From Paenibacillus mucilaginosus 3016 (lineage in GTDB: Bacteria > Bacillota > Bacilli > Paenibacillales > NBRC-103111): a stretch of 64,000 nucleotides of DNA. Made by a program: the position numbers and the translations under genes. This document shows positions 1 through 8,345 of the stretch, piece after piece. The stretch is from NCBI RefSeq assembly GCF_000250655.1, contig NC_016935.1, positions 6,032,001 through 6,096,000 of the forward strand, in the 5' to 3' direction. The notes beneath the pieces were generated by a model, which saw only the letters and a program-made list of their open reading frames with translations, ran no database searches and was not told where the DNA came from. How positions within the stretch are numbered: position 1 is the first letter of the stretch; each line of letters opens with the position of its first letter.

Positions 1-75
1 CATGATCTTCCGCCTCATGATCTTCCGCTACATGATCTTCCACTTCATGATGTTCCACTTCATGATGTTCCACTT
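1..75. repeat. 15-bp tandem repeat, five copies
   Basis: Five head-to-tail 15-nt units (consensus CATGATSTTCCRCYT on the + strand) run from the window edge. They lie in frame in the minus-strand permease gene and encode five-residue units of the type EVEHH or EVEDH. The array may continue beyond the window. Confidence 0.9.
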
Positions 76-583
76 CACCGGCCCCATGGGATTCCACCAG
101 GCCATGGCCGCCCTTGAAGGTGCCGCCGACATGAACGCCAAGCTCACGGGCCGCATGCGCGCCCAGGACCACCTCGCCGGAGGCCGCATAGAGCCTTCCT
201 TCCGCGAGCCTGCGGTCCCCGTACCGCTCGGGGAAATACGCCGGTTCGATCCCGACGATCGGATAGCCGTTGTAGTTGTCCCCTGTCGTCATCGCGTAGG
301 CGGCGGCCGTCTGCGGGTCCTTGGCAAGCCCCTCGAATATCTCATACGGAATGTTGCCGGTCGGCACATCCACGTGATAGAACGTGTTCAGCACGAGCTG
401 GGTCTCGCTTCCGTCGGCTCCAACGACCAGCTCGAACGGGCCGTAGCCCTTAGCCGCCCCTTCCTCGATGCCCGCTTTGACCAGAATCAGAAAGACGAGC
501 AGCCCCACGGTCAGGGCCACGGACAGTGCCGTCAGCAGGGACAGTCCCTTCCGGTGCCATAGATTGCGCCACAAGAGCGTCAT
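1..583 (-). CDS. MacB/FtsX-type ABC transporter permease, partial, His-rich
   Basis: The gene starts at the ATG that overlaps the ATPase stop (TGATG) and runs off the window after 194 codons. The N-terminus MTLLWRNLWHRKGLSLLTAL, followed by a hydrophobic segment at about residues 14-35, is typical of FtsX/LolC/MacB permeases. The next residues form the start of the extracytoplasmic domain. The last visible part holds a His/Glu/Asp-rich stretch of five-residue repeats (units such as EVEHH and VAEDH), which is not a normal part of the family and looks like a metal-binding loop. With the neighbouring ATPase it should form an exporter or lipoprotein-handling complex in the membrane. The substrate is unknown; a link to zinc, copper or nickel is inference from the His cluster alone. 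Confidence 0.8.
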   Translation of the reverse strand, partial: MTLLWRNLWHRKGLSLLTALSVALTVGLLVFLILVKAGIEEGAAKGYGPFELVVGADGSETQLVLNTFYHVDVPTGNIPYEIFEGLAKDPQTAAAYAMTTGDNYNGYPIVGIEPAYFPERYGDRRLAEGRLYAASGEVVLGAHAARELGVHVGGTFKGGHGLVESHGAGEVEHHEVEHHEVEDHVAEDHEAEDH

Positions 584-1321
584 CACAGCGCAACCCCCTC
601 CTTCTCTCCGGCGGCCGCCGCTTCCTGCGCAGGCCGGACGAGCGCATTGATCTCGCCGATATGCACCGTCCTGGAGAACGTCCGGGCGAGATGCAGATCA
701 TGCGTGACCGTAATCAGCGTGCTGCCCTCCCGGGCACAAAGACCCAGCAGCAGCGCCATCAGGGCTCCCGCCGTCTCGTAATCGAGCGACCCTGTCGGCT
801 CGTCGGCCAGAAGGAGCGGCGGCCGGTTGATCAGTGCCCGGACGATCGCCACACGCTGCTGCTGCCCCCCTCGAGAGCTGTGCCGGCCGGTGATCCATAC
901 GGTCCGCCATGCCGACTGCCTCCATCCACTCCCGGATGCGCGTCCGCTTCTCCCGCTTCGGCATGGCGGAGGGCAGCACCAGCTCGACATTCTGCTGGGC
1001 GGTCAGCGAAGGAATGAGATGAAAGTCCTGAAAAATATAGCCCACCTTCTCCGCCCGGAACTTGTCCCTCGCCCCTTCGGGCAGACCGGTGAGCTCCAGC
1101 CCGTCGACCTGGATCGTGCCGCCGTCCGGCTTCTGGATTCCGCTCAGCAGGTGAAGCAGGGAGCTCTTCCCGCTGCCGCTCGGACCTATGATCGCCAGGC
1201 GTTCCCCGCGCTTCACCTCCCAGGCCGGGATCTTCAGGATCGGAAGCGGCCGGCCGTTCACGGCGAACGCTTGGGTGACATGCTCCATTCGGATCATGAC
1301 ACCGGTATGGATCGGATTCAT
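583..1321 (-). CDS. ABC transporter ATPase, LolD/MacB type (one frame break)
   Basis: Energy-coupling ATPase for the permease that follows with a 1-nt overlap. Walker A GPSGSGKS is at residues 46-53, the Q-loop is IFQDFHLIPSLT, Walker B is LLLADEPTGSLD and the H-loop is VTHD. The reading frame breaks in a run of six G (plus-strand C run 865-870), inside the ABC signature motif. Removing one G gives LSRGQQQRVAIVRAL and a normal protein of about 245 residues. As written, the product would lose Walker B. The start is taken at the ATG at 1321; the internal ATG of MIRMEHV is an alternative. A sequencing indel is more likely than a pseudogene, because the downstream half is fully conserved. Confidence 0.85.
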
Positions 1322-1366
1322 AAGGAAGTCAACCGCCTTTCATGATGATCATCTTGGAAAACAGCA

Positions 1367-1390
1367 ACAGGAGAACCGCAGTTCTCCTGT
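1367..1390 (-). terminator. hairpin after the phosphatase gene
   Basis: CAGGAGAAC and GTTCTCCTG form a perfect 9-bp stem with a 4-nt loop. On the minus strand a broken T tract (TTGCTGTTTT) follows. It lies 26 nt past the phosphatase stop and separates it from the ABC genes. Confidence 0.6.
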
Positions 1391-1415
1391 CCTGTTCGCC
1401 CATTGCTGAAGCGTC

Positions 1416-3146
1416 TTATTTCAGAACCAGCCGCTCGGACAGCGAGTCCCAAGTCATGCTTGTGCCGGTAAGGCTGTTGAACGCTTCAAGCGGAAGGTAC
1501 AGCGAACCGTTGTCCACGTTGGCGGCATAGGCGGCGTCCTGCCCGTTCAGCTGCACCTTGTTCGTCTCGACGCTGACGGTCATGCTCTGGCTTCCCTTCG
1601 TCAGCTTCACGCTGCGGGAGGCTTCATCCCAGACCACGGCCGCGCCAAGCTTCTCGCCCAGCGCCTTCGCCGGATACAGCACCGTACCTTCGCGGGTGAT
1701 TTTGAACTTCGGATACAGGTACTTCGCCTGCAGCTCCGCTGCCGCTGCCGCCAGGTCCACGCCGATCACCGAAGCGCTCGCCTTGGCAATCTGCGTGTTG
1801 TCGATCTGGCCCTTCACCTGGTCGGCAATCGGACCGTATGCCCATACCCCTACGTCTACCGCGGAGTGGCCGTGACCGGACCAGCCGACGAGGAGGCGCT
1901 TCGCGATCACGTTGTTGTACGCGCCTTCCTGCTTGTAGGAAGAGCCGTCCCCTTTGAGGATGAACTGGGCTTCTTCGTCCGTCAGGTCGGTAATCCACGT
2001 GTTATCCGCTACAATCTGCTTGATTTCCTCGATGGTCGTCGCTTTGGTCAGCAGCGGAATGAGCGCTTCAGAGGACTTTTTCTGCTTGTCCCACAGGTCG
2101 ATATTCAGCTCATACAGGTTGTCCCGGGATAGAGAGAGACCGCCCGTCTCGTGGTCGGCCGTAATCACGACCGAGGTATTGCCGTCCTTCTTGGCAAAAT
2201 CCATCGCCACCTTCACCGCCGCATCAAAGTCCATGACCTCCTGCACCGTCGACGGGAAATCGTTGGCGTGGGACGCGTGGTCGATCCGGCCGCCCTCGAT
2301 CATGATCGCGAAGCCCTTCTCGTCCGCCGAGAGAATCTCGAGCGCCTTGCCCGTCATGGCCGCGAGGCTCGGAGTCGAAGCGTCGCGGTCCGGCGTATAG
2401 GCGACATGGGAGCTGCCGAACAGGCCCAGCGCCTTGCTGTTCTTGGCCGTCAGGGACTGCAGCCCCTCGGCATTCTCGACCAGCTGGTAGCCCTTCGCCT
2501 GGAAGTCCGGCAGCAGGCTCTTATCGGGGCGCTTGCCCTTCTCCTCCTTCGTCACGAAGAACTGCTTGCCTCCGCCGAACAGTACGTCCACGCCGCTGTC
2601 GAGGTACTGCGAAGCAATCGCGTTCTCATTGTCCCGGGAGCGCACATGGGAGGCGTAGACCGCCGGCGTGGCATGCGTGATGCGGGCGGTGGTGACCAGG
2701 CCCGTCGCCTTGCCGCTCTTCTCGGCCGCCTCGATCACGGACGCATACGGCAGCGAGACATCCTCATTCGATACGGAGATGCCCGCGTTGTACGTCTTGT
2801 GGCCTGTGGCAAAGGCCGTCCCGGCGGATGCCGAGTCCGTTACGACGCCGGAAACGACCTTACCCCCGTCCTCGCCGCGGTCGGCATATGTCGTGGCTTG
2901 TCCCACATAGTAGCTGTCGAGGTTCAGGTGCTCCTGGTTCAGCTTCGTCTTGGAATAATACCGGGCGGCCGCCACCTGGGCCGGGCCCATCCCGTCGCCG
3001 ATCAGCACGATCAGATTCTTGGACACCGGCGCCTGGCCCTGCGTCGTCTTGGCCGCATCGTCCGCAGCGGTAGATATTCCAGCCGGCACCATGGACAGCA
3101 GCAGTCCGGATACGGCAATCCCTTTGGCGATCTTGTTCTTTTTCAT
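1416..3146 (-). CDS. secreted alkaline phosphatase with C-terminal Cu-amine-oxidase-N-like domain
   Basis: Phosphomonoesterase of the PhoA/PhoB family, 576 residues, exported by a signal peptide (MKKNKIAK, hydrophobic core, cleavage near STAA). Family motifs are visible: LIGDGMG (metal), VVTDSASAGTAFATGHKT with the nucleophile Ser, TADHETGGL and GWSGHGHSAVDV. After about residue 470 a domain of about 100 residues resembles the copper amine oxidase N-terminal-like domain often appended to exported Paenibacillus proteins, probably a wall or surface module. The ATG at 3146 is chosen because GGAGGG lies 8 nt upstream; an upstream GTG at 3161 would overlap that site. A PHO-box-like leader suggests induction by phosphate starvation through PhoP. 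Confidence 0.92.
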   Translation of the reverse strand: MKKNKIAKGIAVSGLLLSMVPAGISTAADDAAKTTQGQAPVSKNLIVLIGDGMGPAQVAAARYYSKTKLNQEHLNLDSYYVGQATTYADRGEDGGKVVSGVVTDSASAGTAFATGHKTYNAGISVSNEDVSLPYASVIEAAEKSGKATGLVTTARITHATPAVYASHVRSRDNENAIASQYLDSGVDVLFGGGKQFFVTKEEKGKRPDKSLLPDFQAKGYQLVENAEGLQSLTAKNSKALGLFGSSHVAYTPDRDASTPSLAAMTGKALEILSADEKGFAIMIEGGRIDHASHANDFPSTVQEVMDFDAAVKVAMDFAKKDGNTSVVITADHETGGLSLSRDNLYELNIDLWDKQKKSSEALIPLLTKATTIEEIKQIVADNTWITDLTDEEAQFILKGDGSSYKQEGAYNNVIAKRLLVGWSGHGHSAVDVGVWAYGPIADQVKGQIDNTQIAKASASVIGVDLAAAAAELQAKYLYPKFKITREGTVLYPAKALGEKLGAAVVWDEASRSVKLTKGSQSMTVSVETNKVQLNGQDAAYAANVDNGSLYLPLEAFNSLTGTSMTWDSLSERLVLK

Positions 3147-3214
3147 GAATAATCCCTCCACGAATCAATTCAGTATGTATACATTTTAAAAGTAAAGCAT
3201 CACGATTCGGGGAA

Positions 3215-3253
3215 GATCAACCGATTGTAAATTCTGTATTAAGATTATCGAAA
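3215..3253 (-). promoter_or_regulatory. PHO-box-like direct repeats (putative PhoP site)
   Basis: Reading on the minus strand, TTTCGA, TTAATA, TTTACA and TTGATC follow one another at an exact 11-nt period (6-nt unit, 5-nt spacer). The PhoP box of Bacillus is TT(A/T/C)ACA-like hexamers with the same spacing. A -10-like TATACAT lies about 35 nt nearer the gene. Confidence 0.6.
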
Positions 3254-3324
3254 TTTGTAAAAAAAGGCACAGTACCTGGGACCTACTTCCAGTCCGTTGC
3301 CTTGAAGCAGAAAATCAGGAGGAG

Positions 3325-3370
3325 AAAAAAAGCCCGGCAGCCGGGTTCCTGCTGGAACCGGCTCCGGGCC
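3325..3370 (-). terminator. intrinsic terminator of pncB
   Basis: On the minus strand an outer stem GCCCGG/CCGGGC encloses a second stem CCGGTTCC/GGAACCCGG. Seven T residues follow directly. It lies 33 nt after the pncB stop. Confidence 0.85.
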
Positions 3371-3402
3371 TGGTTACATTCATATGATAATACAGCTTCG
3401 CC

Positions 3403-4848
3403 TTACTGCTTCTGATGCTGCTTGATCAAATTCATCTTGAGCTCCCATGCCGCCGGGCTGAGGTCGATCGGATAGCGCTCGGGATTGAGCTTGCGCATAT
3501 ACTCGGGCCAGAACAGACCGAGCCTCGAACGGTGGTACTCGCGGATCTCCTCATGGCCGGGCAGCGTATACACCTGCTCCCCGTTCCGGAAAATCTCCTT
3601 GAGCAGCGGCTGCGCTTCGTAGTCCTCTACCGTCTTCGACAGGTAAGGATGGACCGGGTCGAACAGATTCAGCGGCTCCCCTTTGAGCATGTCGTCCTCA
3701 TGCTTCAGCGCGATGTAATCCGCTTCCGCCTTGCCGCTCTTCCGGTTCACGATCCGGTAGGTCTCCTTGAGGCCCGGTGTGGTGACCTTCTCGGGGTTGC
3801 CCGAGATCTTGATCACCGGCACGTATTCTCCCCCGCTCTCGCGGGCTACGAGCTTGTAGACGCCGCCGAGCGAAGGCTGATCCGCCGAGGTGATGAGCTG
3901 GGTGCCCACCCCCCACGAATCGATGGCCGCCCCCTGCGCCTTCAGGTTGAAAATAATATTCTCGTCCAGATCGTTCGAAGCCGTGATCTTGACGTAAGAC
4001 AGCCCCGCTTCGTCGAGCATCTGCCGGGCCGTCTTCGACAGGTACGTAAGGTCCCCGCTGTCCAGGCGCACCCCCTGCATGCGCTTGCCCTGGCTCTCCA
4101 TCTTCTTCGCCGTCCGGATTGCGTTGGGGATACCGCTCCTCAGCGTATCGTACGTATCGACGAGCAGCGTCACCTGGTCCGGCAGGGCGGCGGCGAACCG
4201 CTCGAACGCCGTCTCCTCGGACTCGTGCCCCTGCACCCAGGCATGGGCATGCGTTCCTTTGGTCGGGATGCCGAAGCGCATCCCGGCCCGCAGGTTCGAC
4301 GTGGCGTCGAAGCCGGCCAGATAAGCCGCTCTGGCCCCCCAGACGGCCGCATCCGCCTCCTGGGCACGGCGCGTGCCGAACTCGAGCAGGATGTCGTCTC
4401 CCGCCACCTGCCGGATGCGCGAAGCTTTCGTTGCGATCAGGGTCTGGTAGTTGAGGAAGTTGAGCAGCGCCGTCTCGATCAGCTGCGCCTCGAACACCCG
4501 GGCCTCCACGCGGATGAGCGGCTCGTTCGGGAACACCAGCTCCCCTTCGGGGACAGACCACAAATGGCCGGTAAAGCGGAGCTTCCGCAGCTCCTCGAGG
4601 AACGCCGGATCGTAATTCTCCTCCTGCTCCGCGAGGTAAGCGAGCATGGGCTCGTCGAAGCGCAGCTCCTTGATATATTCCACAATCCGCTGCAGACCGG
4701 CGAACACCGCATACCCGTTGCCGAACGGCAGCTTGCGGAAGTAAGCCTCGAAGACAGCCTTGTCGTTGAGTGTCCCGTGGAACCAGTGGGCGTACATCAT
4801 GTTGATCTGATATTTATCCGTATGAAGGGTCAAATTGTCGTAAGCCAT
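3403..4848 (-). CDS. pncB: nicotinate phosphoribosyltransferase
   Basis: Converts nicotinate and PRPP to nicotinate mononucleotide in the Preiss-Handler route of NAD salvage, in the cytoplasm. The 481-residue product has the family start (LHTDKYQINMMYAHWFHGT), the substrate-loop region EFGTRRAQ, and the phosphate-binding region GVRLDSGDLTYLSK. Length fits the Firmicute-type enzyme (about 480-490). The gene lies 96 nt downstream of a nicotinamidase-like gene on the same strand, so nicotinamide can be deamidated and then used here. A GC-rich hairpin sits between the two genes. The RBS is AGGAG, 12 nt before the ATG, which is somewhat far. Confidence 0.95.
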   Translation of the reverse strand: MAYDNLTLHTDKYQINMMYAHWFHGTLNDKAVFEAYFRKLPFGNGYAVFAGLQRIVEYIKELRFDEPMLAYLAEQEENYDPAFLEELRKLRFTGHLWSVPEGELVFPNEPLIRVEARVFEAQLIETALLNFLNYQTLIATKASRIRQVAGDDILLEFGTRRAQEADAAVWGARAAYLAGFDATSNLRAGMRFGIPTKGTHAHAWVQGHESEETAFERFAAALPDQVTLLVDTYDTLRSGIPNAIRTAKKMESQGKRMQGVRLDSGDLTYLSKTARQMLDEAGLSYVKITASNDLDENIIFNLKAQGAAIDSWGVGTQLITSADQPSLGGVYKLVARESGGEYVPVIKISGNPEKVTTPGLKETYRIVNRKSGKAEADYIALKHEDDMLKGEPLNLFDPVHPYLSKTVEDYEAQPLLKEIFRNGEQVYTLPGHEEIREYHRSRLGLFWPEYMRKLNPERYPIDLSPAAWELKMNLIKQHQKQ

Positions 4849-4944
4849 GTGTCTGCTCGTCTCCTGTCTCTCTGTACTTCCTCTGCAGCAGCCGCCTGTT
4901 CGGGGGGATGCTGCGCGCCGGCTGGGAGCCGGCTGCCCTGACGT

Positions 4945-5478
4945 CTAGATGACCCGGGCTCCCAATGATCCTTCGAAGTGACCCAGCGCCCATTCATGCC
5001 CTGCCGGGTTGAAGCTCGCGACCGCTCCCCGGTGCACGGTGATGCCGAAGCCTTTATTGTAGGCATCCACAGCGGTATGCAGCACGCAGATGTCCGTGCA
5101 GACACCGATCAGGTGAAGCTCGGTGATGCCGCGCGCCCGCAGCCTCAGCTCCAGATCCGTGCCGCAGAAGGCGCTGTACCGGGTTTTATCCATCCAGCGG
5201 ATCCGCTCCCGGTTCGCTTCGTAGACCTCCTGCAGCTTCCCGTACAGGTCTCTTCCGCCGGTCCCGCGGATATTGTGCGGCGGGAACAGACGGCTCTCGG
5301 GGTGGTAGGGATCCCCCTCCTCGTGAAGGTCGACCGCCATCACGACTTCGCTCCCCTCCCGGAGAAATTCCTCGGTCAGACGGACAATCTCCCCCTCGAT
5401 CGCAAGGGCCGGCTCCCCGACGGGCAGCTTGCCGGTCACGAAGTCCACCGTATAATCAATCACGATCAGTGCTCTCAT
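4945..5478 (-). CDS. pncA: nicotinamidase-like cysteine hydrolase (isochorismatase fold)
   Basis: Cysteine hydrolase of 177 residues. The catalytic triad is visible: Asp in LIVIDYTVDF near the N-terminus, Lys in WMDKTRYSAF and Cys in LIGVCTDICVLHTA. This subfamily includes PncA, which deamidates nicotinamide to nicotinate, and the adjacency to pncB supports that role. Other isochorismatase-like hydrolases share the fold, so the substrate is inferred from context. The ATG at 5478 is chosen because GGGGAG lies 9 nt upstream; the ATG three codons earlier directly abuts the same site. Confidence 0.82.
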   Translation of the reverse strand: MRALIVIDYTVDFVTGKLPVGEPALAIEGEIVRLTEEFLREGSEVVMAVDLHEEGDPYHPESRLFPPHNIRGTGGRDLYGKLQEVYEANRERIRWMDKTRYSAFCGTDLELRLRARGITELHLIGVCTDICVLHTAVDAYNKGFGITVHRGAVASFNPAGHEWALGHFEGSLGARVI

Positions 5479-5738
5479 ACGTATCATCTCCCCTTCCTGA
5501 TGCTTCCTATCCTCCACGGCCGATTTCATGGAGCTTGCGGGTGACTCTCCCTGCCCAAGGGCAGCCAGGGCCGGCCAGCGTCAGCCAGAAAGCGGTGAAA
5601 ATCCCCTTCCGCCAGCGTTCCGGCCGGCTCGAAGCCGCCTTTCAGCACTCCCCGGGAAACCCATTATTCCCCAGGAAATGTTTTGCGTTCCTCTCCGTGT
5701 AACACCTGCTTCTTACCCACGGCAGTTTCGAAGTGCCA

Positions 5739-5771
5739 CCATCAATAATGTCATTATGACTTTATTGATGG
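5739..5771. repeat. 33-bp near-perfect inverted repeat over the helD stop
   Basis: Two 16-nt arms (CCATCAATAATGTCAT and its partner) match at 15 of 16 positions around a single central T. The helD stop codon lies inside. No T tract follows on either strand, so it may be an RNA stability hairpin or a protein-binding palindrome rather than a standard terminator. Confidence 0.7.
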
Positions 5772-8137
5772 CGGTTGTCAAGGGGGTTTCGTACCCTATA
5801 GGTCTCGGAAGGGGCCTCCTGCAGCAGCTGGCTCGGCTCCCCGCAGCTGAACAAGTGAAGCTCATGCATCGCCCGCGTGCAGGCCGTATAGAGGAGCTTG
5901 CGCTCCCGTTCCCCGCCATACCGCTCCTGCGATACGTCATACATCAGCACGGCATCGAATTCCACACCCTTCGCCAAGTAGGCGGGAAGCACCAGCACGC
6001 CGGGCTCAAAGGAACCCCCGTGCTGACCAATCCGCTTCACTTCCATGACGTCGCGGAGCCGTTCGTAAGCCTCGAGGCTCTCCCGCTCATTCTTGCACAG
6101 GATGGCGATCGTCCGGTGTCCGGCCTCCCGGACCTTCTCCGTTCTCCGCCGGATCTCTTCGGCGAGGCTCTCCCTGCCGGTCACCGTCAAGGTTGGCTTC
6201 GGCCCTTCCCGGTCGAAGGGCTCGATCTCCGCGCCCGGAAGCAGCGTCCGGGTGAACTCCACGATCGGCCGGGTCGAACGGTAGGTCCGGGTAAGCCGGA
6301 TGCGCTCCGTTTCGGCAGGGGCCGCCAGCACAGCGGGGTGATTCATCTCCCGCACGCCCAGGAGGTGGGCTCCGATCCCCTGAAGCGGATCACCGAGCAC
6401 CGTCCACCGGCTGCGCGGGAACAGGCGGCGCAGATAGGCCCACTGCAGCGGCGTGTAATCCTGCGCCTCATCCACGAACACATGACGGACCGACAAGTTC
6501 ATACGGAAGCCCTCCAGCGATTCCTTGAAGATCAGGTACGGGGCCGCATCCTCATAGGGCAGCTCCCCTTTCTCCAGCCGTCGGACCGTATAAGCGCACC
6601 ACCCGTCAACCTCCGCCGGATTCCCGGCGAGCGGATCCAGATGGGCACGGCGGAGGAGCGGATCGGCATGCAGAGCCATGTACATCCCCTGTATATCGAG
6701 GAACTTCAGCCTGCGGATCCACCTTTTGAGCGGCGTGACATATTCCTGCAGCAGAGCCTTCGCAAGCTCTTCATATTCCCGGTCAAAATCATCGAACGTC
6801 TCCTCCGAGAACCGTTTGCGCTGCTGCAGCCGGCTGTACGCCTTCAAGTAGGCTTCCGCATCCAGCGTCTGCATCTCTTCCTCCACCCAGTCCGCATAAA
6901 GCTGGCTGCGCATGTAGGCCTGCGCCGACCGGACAAGCTCCTTCGCGATCTGCTCAAGCCGGCCCGCAATCGACTGGCACGGGTCCAGCGCCCTGAACCG
7001 CGCATCGATCTCCTCCCCGCTCACGATCACGGTATCGCGGAATGTCAGCGGCCGCCACTTCATGCCCCCCTCGCGGCCGAGGAAGTCCGTATACTGCTGA
7101 AGGGCCTCCAGGAAGGAGGCTTGCGACTTCACGGCAATTCCGGATAACCGCAGTTCTTCCGTCTTCCCCTCGGACTCACCGTAGACGTACTCCAGGGAAT
7201 CGAGCGGGTCTTCCACACGGAAGTCCTCCGCAAGCCGGTAGTCCAGGTATTCCTGGAAGGTCGTCTGCTGCATGTTGTCTTCCCCGAGCTCGGGCAGCAC
7301 CGACGACACGTACGCGGAGAACATCCCGTTCGGGGAGAAAAGCACAATCTGGTCGGCCCGCAGCGATTCGCGGTACCGGTAGAGCAGGTAGGCGATCCGC
7401 TGCAGGGCCGCCGACGTTTTGCCGCTGCCGGCCGCTCCTTCCACGAGGAGCAGACGGCTTTGTTCGCTGCGGATGATGCGGTTCTGCTCCCGCTGGATCG
7501 TGGCGACGATGCTCTTCATCCGCGAGTCGGAAGCGCCGCCCAGCACATGCTGCAGCAGCTCATCGCCGATCGTGAGGCCCGTATCGAAGACGGCCCGGAG
7601 CTGCCCGTCCCGGATGATATACTGCCGTTTGCGCTCGAGCTCTCCCCGGATCTCACCGCCCGGCGTCACATAGGCGGCGGGGCCGGGGCCGTGATCGTAG
7701 TACATGGAGGCGACGGGCGCCCGCCAGTCGTAGATCAGGAAAGCGAGCCCTTCTTCGTCCAGCAGCGAGCCCGTGCCGATATAGACCGCTTCCGCCGTAC
7801 CGTCCCTGCCCTCTTCGCGAAAGTCGATCCGGCCAAAATAAGGCGACTCCTGCAGACGTCTCAGCAGCCGTACCTGCGCCTGCATGCGCCGGTGGCCCCG
7901 CTCCCGCTCCGAGAGCACCTCCGCCTGCTGCTTCAGACTGGCGAACGTTTCATACACTTCTTCCGCCCCGTCGAGATTGATCGTGACATCGTCCCAGAAG
8001 TGCTTTCGGATCTCGACGATATCTTCCTTGAACCCGCCCGCTTCTTCCTGCAGCTTCTCCAGCCTGCCGCGGATCTCCCCCAGCACAGCCTTCAGCCGCT
8101 GCTGCTCCTGCACCCGTTCTTCTCTGCCGATGGTCAT
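5762..8137 (-). CDS. helD: HelD-type RNA polymerase-recycling helicase
   Basis: UvrD/Rep-like superfamily 1 NTPase of 791 residues that releases stalled RNA polymerase from nucleic acid in Gram-positive bacteria. The N-terminal 80 residues are charged and probably coiled coil (the arm that enters the polymerase channel). Walker A GAAGSGKT is at about residues 234-241, Walker B is VFVDEAQDYTPLQW, followed by LTRTYRST and the C-terminal motif TACTRAMHEL. Length matches Bacillus HelD (about 775). AAGGAG lies 10 nt before the ATG. The gene stands alone between a downstream inverted repeat and a promoter region shared with an oppositely directed transcript. Confidence 0.9.
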   Translation of the reverse strand: MTIGREERVQEQQRLKAVLGEIRGRLEKLQEEAGGFKEDIVEIRKHFWDDVTINLDGAEEVYETFASLKQQAEVLSERERGHRRMQAQVRLLRRLQESPYFGRIDFREEGRDGTAEAVYIGTGSLLDEEGLAFLIYDWRAPVASMYYDHGPGPAAYVTPGGEIRGELERKRQYIIRDGQLRAVFDTGLTIGDELLQHVLGGASDSRMKSIVATIQREQNRIIRSEQSRLLLVEGAAGSGKTSAALQRIAYLLYRYRESLRADQIVLFSPNGMFSAYVSSVLPELGEDNMQQTTFQEYLDYRLAEDFRVEDPLDSLEYVYGESEGKTEELRLSGIAVKSQASFLEALQQYTDFLGREGGMKWRPLTFRDTVIVSGEEIDARFRALDPCQSIAGRLEQIAKELVRSAQAYMRSQLYADWVEEEMQTLDAEAYLKAYSRLQQRKRFSEETFDDFDREYEELAKALLQEYVTPLKRWIRRLKFLDIQGMYMALHADPLLRRAHLDPLAGNPAEVDGWCAYTVRRLEKGELPYEDAAPYLIFKESLEGFRMNLSVRHVFVDEAQDYTPLQWAYLRRLFPRSRWTVLGDPLQGIGAHLLGVREMNHPAVLAAPAETERIRLTRTYRSTRPIVEFTRTLLPGAEIEPFDREGPKPTLTVTGRESLAEEIRRRTEKVREAGHRTIAILCKNERESLEAYERLRDVMEVKRIGQHGGSFEPGVLVLPAYLAKGVEFDAVLMYDVSQERYGGERERKLLYTACTRAMHELHLFSCGEPSQLLQEAPSETYRVRNPLDNRHQ

Positions 8138-8173
8138 AGCACCGCTCCTTGCTTACAGATATCGGCCCGTCAT

Positions 8174-8202
8174 TTGACAAGTAAGCTTTTGTGTGCTATT
8201 AT
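8174..8202 (+). promoter_or_regulatory. sigma-A-type promoter, plus strand
   Basis: TTGACA (8174-8179), a 17-nt spacer and TATTAT (8197-8202). It is among the best consensus matches in the window, yet no convincing gene follows on this strand. Confidence 0.65.
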
Positions 8203-8257
8203 ATTATTAGGATGTTATACACACATACTTTTTTGTCGTTTTGACAGACCAGTTTTC

Positions 8258-8287
8258 ATTGTAACATGGCGTTTCGCCCTCTTGCAA
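8258..8287 (-). promoter_or_regulatory. putative helD promoter
   Basis: On the minus strand TTGCAA (8287-8282), an 18-nt spacer and TACAAT (8263-8258). The start codon of helD lies about 120 nt downstream, which leaves a long 5' leader that overlaps the oppositely directed transcript. Confidence 0.5.
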
Positions 8288-8319
8288 TGAGTTGGTTTTT
8301 TTGTTGTTTATGGACTTGT

Positions 8320-8345
8320 AAGCCTGGCCGCCGGCCAGGCTTTTT
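8320..8345 (+). terminator. intrinsic terminator, plus strand
   Basis: GCCTGGCCG and CGGCCAGGC form a GC-rich stem followed by five T residues on the plus strand only. There is no annotated plus-strand gene upstream except the candidate small RNA. Confidence 0.75.

Larger units (their letters stand above)
8209..8345 (+). ncRNA. candidate small RNA, antisense to the helD leader
   Basis: A transcript of about 137 nt is framed by a near-consensus promoter at 8174-8202 and a T-tailed hairpin at 8320-8345. The span contains only a 10-codon ORF without a Shine-Dalgarno site and an ORF at 8266 that would read through the terminator. The transcript would overlap the helD promoter and 5' leader in antisense. 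I do not recognise a known RNA family. Expression is inferred from the two signals only. Confidence 0.4.

Noticed and set aside
1-75. CRISPR-like array from the tandem repeat at the window edge
   Set aside because: Units are 15 nt, contiguous without spacers and encode in-frame amino acid repeats.
2-562. Plus-strand frame beginning with Met-Ile-Phe-Arg repeats
   Set aside because: It is the complement of the His-rich repeat of the minus-strand permease, whose frame has a coupled start and a membrane segment.
583-1321. Programmed ribosomal frameshift in the ABC ATPase and other broken genes
   Set aside because: Nine unrelated genes, including ymdB and hrpB, need single-base repair, mostly at homopolymers. 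No shared slippery site or stimulatory structure is seen; an indel error explains all of them.
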